From Nitratireductor aquibiodomus NL21 = JCM 21793 (GTDB taxonomy: Bacteria; Pseudomonadota; Alphaproteobacteria; Rhizobiales; Rhizobiaceae): a stretch of DNA of 64,000 nt. Location of the stretch: assembly GCF_000615975.1 (NCBI RefSeq), contig NZ_BAMP01000005.1, positions 36,816-100,815 of the forward strand, given 5' to 3'. Positions within the stretch are counted from its first letter, which is position 1; each line of letters begins with the position of its first letter. Position numbers and translations under genes: made by a program. Positions 9,612-18,545 of this stretch are shown here, piece after piece. The notes under the pieces were generated by a model, which was not told where the DNA came from, did no database searches, and was given only the letters and a program-made list of their open reading frames with translations.

Positions 9612-11261
9612 ATGGCGATCATGGCCGGCACGCGCGAACTTCTCGGCGTGGTAACGGAAGTCTCCCTGAAGGCGCCCCATACCGTTTCCGGTCCCGAGCT
9701 CAAGGCGATCGCCCGTGTTGATCTCGTCGGCGAGATTTCCACGGACGAGACAGGCCGACAGCGCTTCCGGAGGGGCGTCGGAGCCTATCCGGCAATCCAC
9801 GACAGGGCGCGCATCATCAACAGTGAGCAGCTACGCCTCATCTTCCGTGGCAACAAGTCCACCTTCGCTGAAGTCGGGCGGCTTCATAACGACACCAGTG
9901 TTCCCGCCTATGTGGATGTCGAAAATCTCGTCACCAAGCATTTCGCCGTCCTGGGTTCCACCGGTGTGGGCAAATCCAGCGGGCTTGCAGTCATCCTTCG
10001 GCAGGTGATCAGAACCTGGCAGGAGTTGCGTGTTCTCATCCTCGATCATCACAATGAGTATGGCAGCGTCTTCGGCGACCAGGCCAACCTCGTCGGGGCA
10101 AAAAACCTGCGCCTGCCTTTTTGGCTCTTCAACTTCGAAGAGTTCTCGGACGTCCTCTACGCGGGCAAACCGCCCGTTCCGGCTGAGCAGGATATCCTTT
10201 CGGAACTCATTCCTCTCGCGAAAACCCAGTATCTCAACCGCCGCCAGAGCGCCGAACGCCCGAGCGCCTTGCGAAAGGTCGAGCCACGGCAGTCGGGTTT
10301 TACCGCCGACACGCCGGCTCCCTATCTGATGCAGGACCTTCTGGCGCTGATCGACGAGCGCATGGGCAAGCTGGAAAACCGCTCCTCGCGCATGACCCAT
10401 CACCGGCTGATCGGCCGTATCGAAACCCTCAAGAACGATCCGCGCTACGCCTTCATGTTCGCCAATGCGACAGTCGGAGGCGATACGATGGTGACGATAC
10501 TGACCGAGCTTTTCCGCCTCGAGGCGAACGGCCGTCCGGTGACGGTGATCCAGCTCGCCAGTTTACCGATCGAGGTCGTGGATGCGGTGGTCTGTGTCAT
10601 CTCGCGGCTTGCCTTCGATTTCGGCATGTGGAGCGACGGCGCCATGCCACTGCTTCTCGTTTGCGAGGAGGCACACCGATTTGCTGCAGCCGATCCGAGC
10701 GTCGGCTTCCTGCCGAGCAAGAGCGCGCTCTCCCGCATTGCCAAGGAAGGGCGCAAATACGGCGTCTATCTCGGCCTCGTGACCCAGCGACCGGCCGAGC
10801 TCGATGCGACCATCATCTCACAGTGCAACACGCTCTTTGCGATGCGCATGGCCAATGACCGCGACCAGGCCCTGCTCAAATCGGCCGTCTCCGACGCAAC
10901 GGCCAATCTGGTGGACTTCGTTCCGTCGCTCGGCACCGGTGAAGTGATCGGCTTCGGTGAGGGGATGCCGCTTCCCGTCCAGTTCGTCTTCAACCGCCTG
11001 TCTGAAGAGCTGCTTCCCAGAAGCGAAGCCGCATCAGCGCTTCCCAAAGACCTCAATCCCGGATCGCGTCGGGAATTTGTCAATGCTGTCGTGGAACGCT
11101 GGCGCGGGTCAATCATGAGCCACACTCAGACCGACCCGCCACAGGAGCCCTCTGCTGCCGATACAGGGTCGAGCGGGCAGGTTCGCACATCCGCGGGAGC
11201 CGCTGAGGACAAGATCGCCAGAGCTCTGCAGACGGCGCGGCGCGAATATCTGGGCAGGTAG
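9612..11261 (+). CDS. HerA-type hexameric ATPase (DUF87/HAS-barrel)
   Basis: 549 residues from ATG 9612. An N-terminal HAS-barrel-like segment (AGTRELLGVVTEVSLKAP, 5-22) is followed by a P-loop ATPase domain with Walker A GSTGVGKSSG at ~115-124, Walker B MPLLLVCEEAH at ~344-354, and an arginine motif VTQRPAELD at ~388-396. HerA proteins are DNA translocases that normally pair with the nuclease NurA or, in defence loci, with other effectors; no nuclease is adjacent. A c-di-GMP phosphodiesterase-like gene starts 4 bases after its stop, so the two are probably one operon. The frame stays open upstream for 24 codons (GSEAYIELPIVRTTEEL...), suggesting the true protein begins earlier. Ends with a low-complexity tail. 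Confidence 0.85.
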   Translation: MAIMAGTRELLGVVTEVSLKAPHTVSGPELKAIARVDLVGEISTDETGRQRFRRGVGAYPAIHDRARIINSEQLRLIFRGNKSTFAEVGRLHNDTSVPAYVDVENLVTKHFAVLGSTGVGKSSGLAVILRQVIRTWQELRVLILDHHNEYGSVFGDQANLVGAKNLRLPFWLFNFEEFSDVLYAGKPPVPAEQDILSELIPLAKTQYLNRRQSAERPSALRKVEPRQSGFTADTPAPYLMQDLLALIDERMGKLENRSSRMTHHRLIGRIETLKNDPRYAFMFANATVGGDTMVTILTELFRLEANGRPVTVIQLASLPIEVVDAVVCVISRLAFDFGMWSDGAMPLLLVCEEAHRFAAADPSVGFLPSKSALSRIAKEGRKYGVYLGLVTQRPAELDATIISQCNTLFAMRMANDRDQALLKSAVSDATANLVDFVPSLGTGEVIGFGEGMPLPVQFVFNRLSEELLPRSEAASALPKDLNPGSRREFVNAVVERWRGSIMSHTQTDPPQEPSAADTGSSGQVRTSAGAAEDKIARALQTARREYLGR

Positions 11262-11265
11262 CGAA

Positions 11266-12864
11266 ATGAACCCGGTTCGCCCGGCAGACGCCGATCTGGA
11301 GGCCATTCTCGAGCACGCTCCGTTCGGCCTGGCCATTGCCGATTCCGAAGGGCGGCGTGTCTACACCAATCAGCAGGCCAGCCTGTGCTCATCCGCACTC
11401 GAACCGCAGTCGATGCGTGAGCTGCGTTTTGCCTCGAAGACCGGTGATCGCACCTATAATTGCAGCCTCTGGCTGGATAGCGAAGCGGAGCCCGCATTCG
11501 ACGAAGATATCTTCAGGCTCGCCTTCTTTGATGAACTGACCGGCCTGCCGAACAAAACGCTTCTGGCGCGCGCCATAGGCGCCGAACTCGAGGCCCAGCC
11601 CAACGCAGAAGCCGCCCTGCTTCTGATCGATCTCGACGGGCTCGGTCGCACCAACGACTATTACGGCGCAGCCTTTACCGACGGGCTCATTGCAGCATTC
11701 GCCGAGCGCCTGTCGGGCTGTGTTCGACGCTCCGACATTCTCGGCTACCTCTCAAACGGCATGTTCTGCGTTTTCGTGACCGATCTTTCGGGCCTCGACC
11801 TCCCGGACTACGCAGGCGCAATCCTCGACCGCTCCAAGGAGCCTTTCCAGGTCAAGGGTATCGAAACCTTCTCCTCCGCCTCCATTGGCATCAGCATGTT
11901 TGCGAAGGATGGTGCCAGTTTCGAGGAATTGCTGGTCTCGGCAGACCAGGCGCTTCGTGGCGCAAAGTCGGAATCGAAGGGAAGAGTCGGCTACAAGCCG
12001 GACACACCGGCCCGGCCCGGCAATGGCGACATGTCCGTCGAACAGCGCCTGCGCACCGCCCTGCGCGACCACAGGCTCCGTTGCGCCTATCAGCCGAAGG
12101 TCGACATCCATACCAATGGTGTGGTCGGGATCGAGACACTGCTGCGCTGGAGAGATGACGACGGCCAGCTCCGGGTTCTGGGCGACTTCGTCAATCTCGC
12201 CACCGACGCAGGCATCATTGATGCGGTTTCCGAACACGTCGTCGACGAGGTGATGACCTCGCTTCCACAGATTGACGCCGTTTTTTCGCACGGCACCTCA
12301 ATCAGCCTCAACATCACGGCGCACCAGTCGACCGATCCCGGTTTCATGCGCAATCTGCTCGACCGGCTGACCTCCTATCGCCGCCCGGAGCGCTTTGTTC
12401 TCGAAATCACCGAAGAGGCTTTTCTAAACGGCGATCTCCTGAGCAGGAACATCCTGCCCATGGTGCGCGAGGCCGGGGTGAAAGTCTCCATCGATGATTT
12501 CGGCGTTGGGTATTCCTCCCTCTCCGCGCTCGCTGCCGTGACCGCAGACGAGTTGAAGATCGACCGGTCTTTCGTGCAGAACGTCCATCAGAGGCCACGC
12601 AGCCAAAGCGTGCTGAAGGCCATCGAGTCGCTTGGCCGCGCCCTCGGCATGACACTGGTGATCGAGGGGGTCGAGACCCGGGAAGAGGTCGACTACCTGA
12701 AGCAGCACACGGCGATCAGGATCGCGCAGGGCTATTACTTCAGCAAACCGTTCGCGCTGGAAGAATTCACGCTGGATGACGAAGCGCTTCCGGCAGCGCG
12801 GCAGCCGGAGCAGGCGCGCACCCGGGCCCCTGCCCGCTCGTCGCCAAACCGTTCGCAGCGCTGA
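11266..12864 (+). CDS. PAS / degenerate GGDEF / EAL protein, probable c-di-GMP phosphodiesterase
   Basis: 532 residues, no membrane segment. A PAS-like sensor (about 8-60: AILEHAPFGLAIADSEGRRV) precedes a GGDEF-fold domain (85-245) whose signature is YLSNGMFCVF at ~158-167 instead of GGDEF, so cyclase activity is unlikely. The EAL domain (about 262-500) has YQPKVD, the signature as IETLLRW, metal/ligand residues in SLNITAHQ, LEITEE, IDDFGVGYSS, ELKIDRSFV and VIEGVETREE; these are enough for hydrolysis although the central A of EAL is T. Directly follows the HerA-like ATPase gene. Whether it controls, or is controlled by, the ATPase is unknown. Confidence 0.85.
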   Translation: MNPVRPADADLEAILEHAPFGLAIADSEGRRVYTNQQASLCSSALEPQSMRELRFASKTGDRTYNCSLWLDSEAEPAFDEDIFRLAFFDELTGLPNKTLLARAIGAELEAQPNAEAALLLIDLDGLGRTNDYYGAAFTDGLIAAFAERLSGCVRRSDILGYLSNGMFCVFVTDLSGLDLPDYAGAILDRSKEPFQVKGIETFSSASIGISMFAKDGASFEELLVSADQALRGAKSESKGRVGYKPDTPARPGNGDMSVEQRLRTALRDHRLRCAYQPKVDIHTNGVVGIETLLRWRDDDGQLRVLGDFVNLATDAGIIDAVSEHVVDEVMTSLPQIDAVFSHGTSISLNITAHQSTDPGFMRNLLDRLTSYRRPERFVLEITEEAFLNGDLLSRNILPMVREAGVKVSIDDFGVGYSSLSALAAVTADELKIDRSFVQNVHQRPRSQSVLKAIESLGRALGMTLVIEGVETREEVDYLKQHTAIRIAQGYYFSKPFALEEFTLDDEALPAARQPEQARTRAPARSSPNRSQR

Positions 12865-12949
12865 GGCGAGTTCGGGAAAGACCCAAACCGGCCACGCCGC
12901 CACGTCGATCTCTCTGCAATCCCGAAGACCCTCGCGACTGCGAGATTTT

Positions 12950-14235
12950 CTAGCGATCGTAAAAGGCGTCCACAAGCCCGAGCGAAACGGACGGCACATA
13001 GGTCACCAGCAGAAGCACAAGCATCAGGACGGCGATGAATGGCAGATTGGTTTTGGTCGTGCTCCATACATCGGTTTTGGCGATGGAACAGGACGTCACC
13101 AGAACACTCGCAACCGGCGGTGTCTGCTGACCGAGCGCGATGTTGAGCGTCAGGAGAATGCCAAACTGCACGGGGTCGATGCCCAGTTGATGCACCAGCG
13201 GCATGAAGATCGGCACCGTCAGAATGATCGCGGCCGCGCCGTGCAGGATCATGCCCAGAAACAGCAGGAACACATTGATGATCATCAACACGACCAGCTT
13301 GTTGGTGGTGACGGCCGAAATGCCTTGCGCCAGCCGCTGCGGCAGCTCGGTTTCGGTCAGATAGAGCCCGAGCACGGCGGAAGTGGCGACAAGAAGCATG
13401 ACCACCGCCGTCTGCACCACACCTTCCACCAGCGCGTGATAGAGCCGGCCAAGATCGATCTCTCGGTATATGAAAACGCCGATGAAGAGCGCGGTGACGA
13501 CGGCCAGGCCCGCACCTTCCGTTGCCGTAACCACACCACCGAAAATGCCACCGAGAATGATCACCGGAAGCACCAGCGCCCAGGCAGCGTCCTTCGTGGT
13601 CTCCCACAGGCGCGGCAGGCTGAAACCCGCTTCGCGCGGCAGGTCGTAGCGAACTGCGAAATAATAGGAGAGCGCCATCAACAGAAAGCCGCCGATCACG
13701 CCCGGCACGATGCCCGCAACGAAAAGCTGCACGATGGACGTGTCCGACAGCGCGCCATAAAGGATCATCGGGATGGATGGCGGGATGATGATTGCCAGCG
13801 ATGCGGAAGACGAGGTGATCGCGGCGGCAAAACGCGGGCTGTAGCCGCGCTTCTTCATGGCTGGAATCAGGACAGACCCGGTCGCAGCGACATCGGCCAC
13901 GGCAGAGCCCGAAATTTCGGCAAAGAACATGGAGACGCCGACATTCACCATGGCAAGCCCGCCGCGAATGAAGCCGATAAGCGCGGAAACGAAGGCGATA
14001 AGACGCGTGGAGATGCCACCCGTGTTCATCAAGCACCGGCGAGAATGAACAGCGGGATGGCAATCAGCGGAAAGCTGGTCGCGCCGTCGAAGATGGACAG
14101 CGCGGCATTCAGGAATCCGAGATGTCCGTTGAGAAGCCACAGGCCTAAAAGCGCGCTCGCCAGGATCGAAACGGCAATCGGAAGGCCAATCGCGATCATC
14201 GCAAACATGGACAAGAGGATCAGGGCTTCGGTCAT
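12950..14235 (-). CDS. dctM: TRAP transporter large permease (DctM type), frameshifted
   Basis: Large membrane subunit, about 428 residues and ~12 helices, that moves sugar acids into the cell using the sodium gradient with DctP and DctQ. The start MTEALILLSMFAMIAIGLPI at 14235 overlaps the dctQ stop. Typical segments: VNVGVSMFFAEISGSAVAD, IIIPPSIPMILYG and TPPVASVL. The frame breaks near 14032; one extra T (gctttgatg) joins FPLIAIPLFILAGA to LMNTGGISTRLI. Last gene of the pdxA2-dctPQM operon. The neighbours indicate a tetronate (threonate/erythronate) or related hydroxyacid substrate. Confidence 0.9.
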
Positions 14236-14789
14236 CGTGACGTCTCCGCGCGGACGCGCGACAGCTCTTCCTGTGCGCGGGCAATTTCATGTTCAATCTC
14301 GACCGCTTCGTGGTCGATGCCGGCCTGCGCCGCACCCAGTCGTTGCGGCAGGGTCAGAAGCCTCCCGGCAAGCATCAGGCCCGCACTGATCGGCAGGATC
14401 GACTGAACGAAGCTGCGCGGCACGAAACGCAGCGTGGTCATGCTCTCATTGCCGAAAATGTCCAGAATGGCCCAGCCCGCCCAGAGCATCGCGGCGAAGA
14501 CTGCGGCGAAGATCGCCTCGCCAAGCCAGAAAAGCACCATCCTCATGGCAGGTGGCGAGCCAAGCAGCAGACCGTTGAAGCCCAAATGCGCATTGCGGAG
14601 CGTCGCCAGCGCAGCGCCGGAAAAGGTGATCCAGGCAAGCAGCACCGCTGCGACCTCGTCATACCAGATCAGCGAATTGCCCGAATATCGAAAGGCGACG
14701 CCAAGCACCACGACACATGAAAGCGCCAGAAGCAGTGTCAGCGTCACCACCTGTAAAAAAAGATCGAGCCAATGGGCAAGCCGTGCCAT
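14232..14789 (-). CDS. dctQ: TRAP transporter small permease (DctQ type)
   Basis: About 185 residues with four membrane helices; the conserved WYDEVAAVLLAWITFSGAA and RNAHLGFNGL are as in the DctQ family. The hydrophilic C-terminal tail (IDHEAVEIEHEIARAQEELS) is longer than usual. I prefer ATG 14789 (MARLAHWLDLF); an upstream GTG at 14843 would add 18 proline-rich residues. It overlaps dctM by four bases and follows a hairpin after dctP. Confidence 0.85.
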   Translation of the reverse strand: MARLAHWLDLFLQVVTLTLLLALSCVVVLGVAFRYSGNSLIWYDEVAAVLLAWITFSGAALATLRNAHLGFNGLLLGSPPAMRMVLFWLGEAIFAAVFAAMLWAGWAILDIFGNESMTTLRFVPRSFVQSILPISAGLMLAGRLLTLPQRLGAAQAGIDHEAVEIEHEIARAQEELSRVRAETSR

Positions 14790-14833
14790 GTCAGGAAATC
14801 CCAAGCCGGGCGGAAAACGATTTGGTGGATAGC

Positions 14834-14863
14834 GGGGTGGCACTTCAAGGAAAGCACCACCCC
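14834..14863. promoter_or_regulatory. Hairpin between dctP and dctQ
   Basis: GGGGTGG and CCACCCC form a 7-bp stem around a 16-nt loop in the 94-base gap after the binding-protein gene. No T-run follows on the transcribed strand. Position matches the mRNA-protecting hairpins after other binding-protein genes here. Confidence 0.45.
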
Positions 14864-14883
14864 CCGTGGCGTCAGGATCGGCG

Positions 14884-15870
14884 TCAGGAACCGTCGGCCA
14901 GCGACAGTACCTGATCGATCATCGCCTGTCCGTTTTCGACTTCGGTGGCGAATTTCTCATAAAGCGGCTTGGAGGCTTCCACAAACGCGGCGCGATCCGC
15001 CTTGTTGACCTTCATGCCACTTTCCTCGAGCTGCTTCAGCAGATCGTCATCCTTGGAAGCGCCCGTCTCGCGCGCCCAACCGGCCACTTCCTGAGCCGTT
15101 TCGGCCAGAACCGTCTGGATCTCCGGTTCCAGTTTCTCAAAAGCCGCCAGCCCCACCGTCGGATAGGCGGGTGAATAGACGTGCCCGGAAAGCGACAGAT
15201 ATTCCTGCACTTCGTTCAGCTTGCCGGCGGCAATGTTGGTCAGCGGATTTTCCTGCCCGTCGATCACGCCCGTCTGCAGCGCGACGAACACTTCCGAAAA
15301 GCCCATCGGGGTGGGGTTCGCGCCATACTCCTTGAACATGGCCACCCGCCAGGATGAATTTGGCGTACGGATTTTCAGCCCGCTCAGATCTTCCGGCGTG
15401 TTGATCGGGCGCTCATTGTTGGTGATCTGCCGGAAACCGTTTTCCCAGATCGCGAGCGGCCGATAACCCTGCGCCTCGGCAGCCGGCACCAGCACGTCCT
15501 TGAAAAGGGTTTCGTCAATCTTCTTCAGATGTTCGCGGTCGGCCACCAGGAACGGCAGATCGAAAATGGCGTATTCAGCGGCAATGTCGGGCATGGTGGA
15601 AGACGGAAGCGTCAGGTGCATGGTTCCGAGCTTGATCTTCTGCAGCATGTCCTTGTCTTTGCCGAGCTGCGAGCTGTCGAAGACCTTGACCACCGCCTTG
15701 CCGTCGAGCTTCTCGTTGACGCGGCGGGCAAACTCGCTGGCCGTCTGCTCCTGCAGTGACCCTGTTGCCGCGCTGATCCCGAAAATGATCTCTTCCTGCG
15801 CCTGGGCGGCGCCGGCTCCCATGGCGGGCATCAGTGCCGCCACGCAGAATGCTATGTGCTTCAGTCTCAT
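14884..15870 (-). CDS. dctP: TRAP transporter substrate-binding protein (DctP type)
   Basis: 328 residues, Sec signal MRLKHIAFCVAALMPAMGAG cleaved near AQA-QEE. DctP-family hallmarks: EFARRVNEKLDGKAVVKVFD, YAIFDLPFLVADREH, RPINTPEDLSGLKIRTPNS with the carboxylate-binding arginine, and FSEVFVALQTGVIDGQENPL. Periplasmic receptor delivering substrate to DctQM. Placed 66 bases after pdxA2 in the same direction, so the ligand is probably a four-carbon sugar acid. Confidence 0.93.
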   Translation of the reverse strand: MRLKHIAFCVAALMPAMGAGAAQAQEEIIFGISAATGSLQEQTASEFARRVNEKLDGKAVVKVFDSSQLGKDKDMLQKIKLGTMHLTLPSSTMPDIAAEYAIFDLPFLVADREHLKKIDETLFKDVLVPAAEAQGYRPLAIWENGFRQITNNERPINTPEDLSGLKIRTPNSSWRVAMFKEYGANPTPMGFSEVFVALQTGVIDGQENPLTNIAAGKLNEVQEYLSLSGHVYSPAYPTVGLAAFEKLEPEIQTVLAETAQEVAGWARETGASKDDDLLKQLEESGMKVNKADRAAFVEASKPLYEKFATEVENGQAMIDQVLSLADGS

Positions 15871-15936
15871 GTTTTCCTCCCTCTGTTTCGTTTCGCGCAG
15901 CCCTCCCCGGTTGCGCGCTCACTGTTGCCGGTCCGC

Positions 15937-16986
15937 CTAACCCTGAGCCTCCTGGTATCTGCGTGTGCCGGCGTCCTCCTCGACAGCACGCGAAGCAATC
16001 CGGTCACCAAGCCTCCGGCCAAGCGCCAGCGCGTTGAACGACGCGCCAGTGTCGGCAATACCCTTGCCGGCAATGTCATAGGCCGTTCCATGGGCCGGCG
16101 TGACGATTGGAAACGGGTAGCCGGCAATCAACGTGACGCCGCGGTCGAAGCCGAGCAGCTTCATCGCGATCTGCCCCTGATCGTGGTACATGGTCATCAC
16201 CGCGTCGAACTCCCCCCTGATCGCCCGCACGAAGACCGTGTCAGACGGGATCGGCCCCGTGACGGCCATCTGTTCCTCCTGCGCGCGCTGCACTGCCGGA
16301 AGCAGGATGTCCTCATCCTCCCAGCCGAAATTGCGCCCGTCTCCCGCATGCGGGTTGAGCGCGGCCACGCCAATGCGCGGGCGCTTGATGCCTGCCCCCT
16401 CCATCACCTCGGTGGTCAGTTTCAGACTCTCATAGATTCGCTCTACCGAAAGTTTGCCGGCCACGTCGCGCAGGGGAATATGCGACGTGACGCGCGCGTT
16501 CCACACTTCATCGAGAACGTTGAACTCACGCCCGCTGCGTTCTGCCTCGATGGTGGCATCGATAAAGCCGATCTCGTCCACATAGTCGGCTTTCGCGAGC
16601 CGCATTGCATGCTTGTTGAACGGCGTGAAGAAAACCGCTTTCGCAAGGCCGGCCTTGCCAACACGCAAGGCTGTTGCGAAATTCTCCAGCGCGGCGCGGC
16701 CACCCTCCGTGCTCGCCTCGCCAAGCGGCACATCGTCCGGATCGCAATTGGCCATGTCCACGAGGACCGTACCGTCCGGGAGATCGCCTTCCAGCGCATC
16801 GCGCGAGACAACCGGCACATCCAGCGTCACGCCCGCCTGGCGCGCGCCCAGCGCAAGAACACGCTCATCTCCGATAACGATCAGGTCGCCGCGATTGGCG
16901 TCCTGATCGGCAAGAATGCGGGCCGAAAGCTCCGGGCTGATGCCTGCCGGATCTCCAATCGCAAAGGCGATGCGTGACTGCTGCAT
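15937..16986 (-). CDS. pdxA2: 4-phospho-D-threonate/erythronate 3-dehydrogenase (PdxA2)
   Basis: 349 residues, PdxA family. Conserved sites: IAFAIGDPAGISPEL at the N-terminus, TSHIPLRDVAGKLS, LNPHAGDGRNFGWEDED with the metal-binding histidine, TMYHDQGQIAMKLLGF and PAHGTAYDIAGKGIAD. PdxA2 enzymes oxidise 4-phosphorylated threonate or erythronate at C3; the product loses CO2 to give dihydroxyacetone phosphate. The locus also has a DUF1537 kinase and otnI/otnC, which points away from vitamin B6 synthesis (true PdxA). First gene of the operon with dctPQM, divergent from a GntR regulator across a perfect palindrome. Confidence 0.88.
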   Translation of the reverse strand: MQQSRIAFAIGDPAGISPELSARILADQDANRGDLIVIGDERVLALGARQAGVTLDVPVVSRDALEGDLPDGTVLVDMANCDPDDVPLGEASTEGGRAALENFATALRVGKAGLAKAVFFTPFNKHAMRLAKADYVDEIGFIDATIEAERSGREFNVLDEVWNARVTSHIPLRDVAGKLSVERIYESLKLTTEVMEGAGIKRPRIGVAALNPHAGDGRNFGWEDEDILLPAVQRAQEEQMAVTGPIPSDTVFVRAIRGEFDAVMTMYHDQGQIAMKLLGFDRGVTLIAGYPFPIVTPAHGTAYDIAGKGIADTGASFNALALGRRLGDRIASRAVEEDAGTRRYQEAQG

Positions 16987-16998
16987 TGTGTATTCCTT

Positions 16999-17014
16999 AT
17001 TTTGTATACAAAAT
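16999..17014. promoter_or_regulatory. GntR/FCD-type operator, perfect 16-bp palindrome
   Basis: ATTTTGTATACAAAAT is a perfect palindrome 13 bases upstream of the pdxA2 start in the intergenic region shared with the divergent gntR gene. The core TTGTATACAA fits the GT...AC pattern of GntR-family operators. A second imperfect TTGT...ACAA pair lies at 17050-17065. Inferred to be the site of the neighbouring regulator and to control both directions. Confidence 0.7.
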
Positions 17015-17089
17015 ATACTATTGAAAATTCACACGTCAACGCATCTTTTTTGTATGATCGACAAATCCGGATGATTCAGGAGACCTCGT

Positions 17090-17764
17090 TTGGAACTCAG
17101 CAGCCCTTTCCCCCTGGAAACCGTCGCGATCGAAAAGCAGACGCTGCACGACCAGGTCGCGAACCGGATTCGCGATCTCATCATCGAAGGCCATCTGGCG
17201 CCCGGTACGCGCATTGATGAAACAACGCTTGTCGAGCAGCTTGGCGTTTCCCGCACTCCCTTCCGGGAAGCATTGCGCACCCTGGCGGCTGAAGGGCTGG
17301 TCATCATTCGCCCGTCAAAGGGCAGCGTGGTGCGCAAGCTCACCGCCCAGGACGTGTTCTCCATGCTGGAGCTGCTCTCGCATCTCGAGAAACTGGCGGG
17401 GCAACTCGTCTGCGAACGCGCCAGCGACGCAGACATCGAGGGGCTGCTCGAGCTCCACGAAGACATGCTGAAGCGCTATCGCGAAGGCGACCGCCTGCCC
17501 TATTACAAGCTCAATCAGGAGTTTCACTCCCGCGTTTCCGAGCTGGCAGGCAATGAATCGCTGCGCGAGGTTCAGGCCAACATTCAGGCACGCCTCAAAC
17601 GCATCCGGTTTCTGGGAAACAGCAAGCCGGATTACTGGGCCTCGGCCGTTGCCGAGCACGAGCAGATGGCCGCCGCCCTCAGAAAGCGCGACGGCGACGC
17701 CCTCGGCCGCGTGATGGCGCAGCACCTGATGAACACCTGGGATCGCGTGAAGGACAATCTGTGA
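17090..17764 (+). CDS. GntR family regulator, FCD subfamily (tetronate cluster)
   Basis: 224 residues starting at TTG (17090) after AGGAGACC. The winged helix (about 10-80) has LHDQVANRIRDLIIEGHLAP, TRIDETTLVEQLGVSRTPF and REALRTLAAEGLVIIRPSKG. The C-terminal all-helical FCD domain has the metal/ligand residues in NQEFHSRVSELAGN and VAEHEQMAAALRKRD. Divergent from pdxA2-dctPQM and convergent with otnI. Likely a repressor released by a sugar acid or its phosphorylated derivative; ligand unknown. Confidence 0.9.
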   Translation: MELSSPFPLETVAIEKQTLHDQVANRIRDLIIEGHLAPGTRIDETTLVEQLGVSRTPFREALRTLAAEGLVIIRPSKGSVVRKLTAQDVFSMLELLSHLEKLAGQLVCERASDADIEGLLELHEDMLKRYREGDRLPYYKLNQEFHSRVSELAGNESLREVQANIQARLKRIRFLGNSKPDYWASAVAEHEQMAAALRKRDGDALGRVMAQHLMNTWDRVKDNL

Positions 17765-17774
17765 CGAAGCGGCG

Positions 17775-18545
17775 TCAGCTTTGGGTGTAAGCCTCGCGCC
17801 AACCGAGCCCTGCATCAGTCCCGGCGCGCGGCCTGTACTCGGCACCGATGTAACCGTCATACCCTTCATCACGCATGGCCGGCAAAAGGCGCTCGTAGCA
17901 GACTTCGCCCTCGTCGGGTTCAGCGCGTGACGGCACGGCCGCGATCTGCACGTGTCCGATCAACGGGCGATGCGCGATAAACCGGTTAAGCAGATCGCCC
18001 TGCATGATCTGCGTGTGATAGCAGTCGAACATGATCTTGAGATTGGTCGCGCCCACGCGGGCAATGACATCCGCCGCCTGCTCGACACGGGAAAGGAAAT
18101 AGCCGGGAACGTCGCGGTGATTGATTGGCTCGATCAGAATGCCAATGCCCCGCGCTGCCGCCGCCGAACAGGCATATGCGAGGTTTTCGGCGAATGCGGT
18201 TTCCGCCAACGTGCTTTCCGCCACCCTGCCCGCCATCACATGCACCGCACCCGCGCCCACGGCTGCTGCGTAAGACACCGCCTCGTCGATTGCTGCCCGC
18301 GCTTCGTCTTCACGCCCCGGCAGCGCCGCAAGGCCGAAGTCTCCCTCACGCTCTCCCTTGCGGGTGTTTAATCCCAGCAGCGGCAGGCCCGTTTCCTCAA
18401 GTGCCTTGCGTAGCTCTTCAGCCGGAACGGCATAAGGCCAGTGGCACTCGACGGCATCGAAACCGGCCGCATGCGCCCGCCGGACCGCATCCGGAAGGGC
18501 GAGCTCTGTCCACAAAAACCCGAGATTGGCGGAAAAACGCAGCAT
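17775..18545 (-). CDS. otnI: 2-oxo-tetronate isomerase (hydroxypyruvate isomerase family)
   Basis: TIM-barrel sugar-phosphate-isomerase-like enzyme, 256 residues from ATG 18545, which overlaps the otnC stop by one base (TGATG). Signature parts: MLRFSANLGFLWTELALPDA, FDAVECHWPYAVPAEEL, IEPINHRDVPGYFLSRVEQA, KIMFDCYHTQIMQGDL and GAEYRPRAGTDAGLGW; the metal-binding residues E, D, H and E sit in these blocks. OtnI converts 2-oxo-tetronate to 3-oxo-tetronate in L-threonate and D-erythronate breakdown; here it lies with otnC and otnK, with denD and ltnD nearby. Hydroxypyruvate isomerase activity is the alternative, but the context favours OtnI. Confidence 0.9.
   Translation of the reverse strand: MLRFSANLGFLWTELALPDAVRRAHAAGFDAVECHWPYAVPAEELRKALEETGLPLLGLNTRKGEREGDFGLAALPGREDEARAAIDEAVSYAAAVGAGAVHVMAGRVAESTLAETAFAENLAYACSAAAARGIGILIEPINHRDVPGYFLSRVEQAADVIARVGATNLKIMFDCYHTQIMQGDLLNRFIAHRPLIGHVQIAAVPSRAEPDEGEVCYERLLPAMRDEGYDGYIGAEYRPRAGTDAGLGWREAYTQS

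Noticed and set aside
12776..14389. 537-codon open frame on the plus strand
   Set aside because: Antisense to the TRAP permease genes; composition (many H, R, Q, D) is that of a shadow frame.
15937..16986. pdxA2 as vitamin B6 biosynthesis gene pdxA
   Set aside because: The neighbours are a TRAP transporter, a GntR regulator and tetronate genes, not ksgA/surA-type housekeeping genes.
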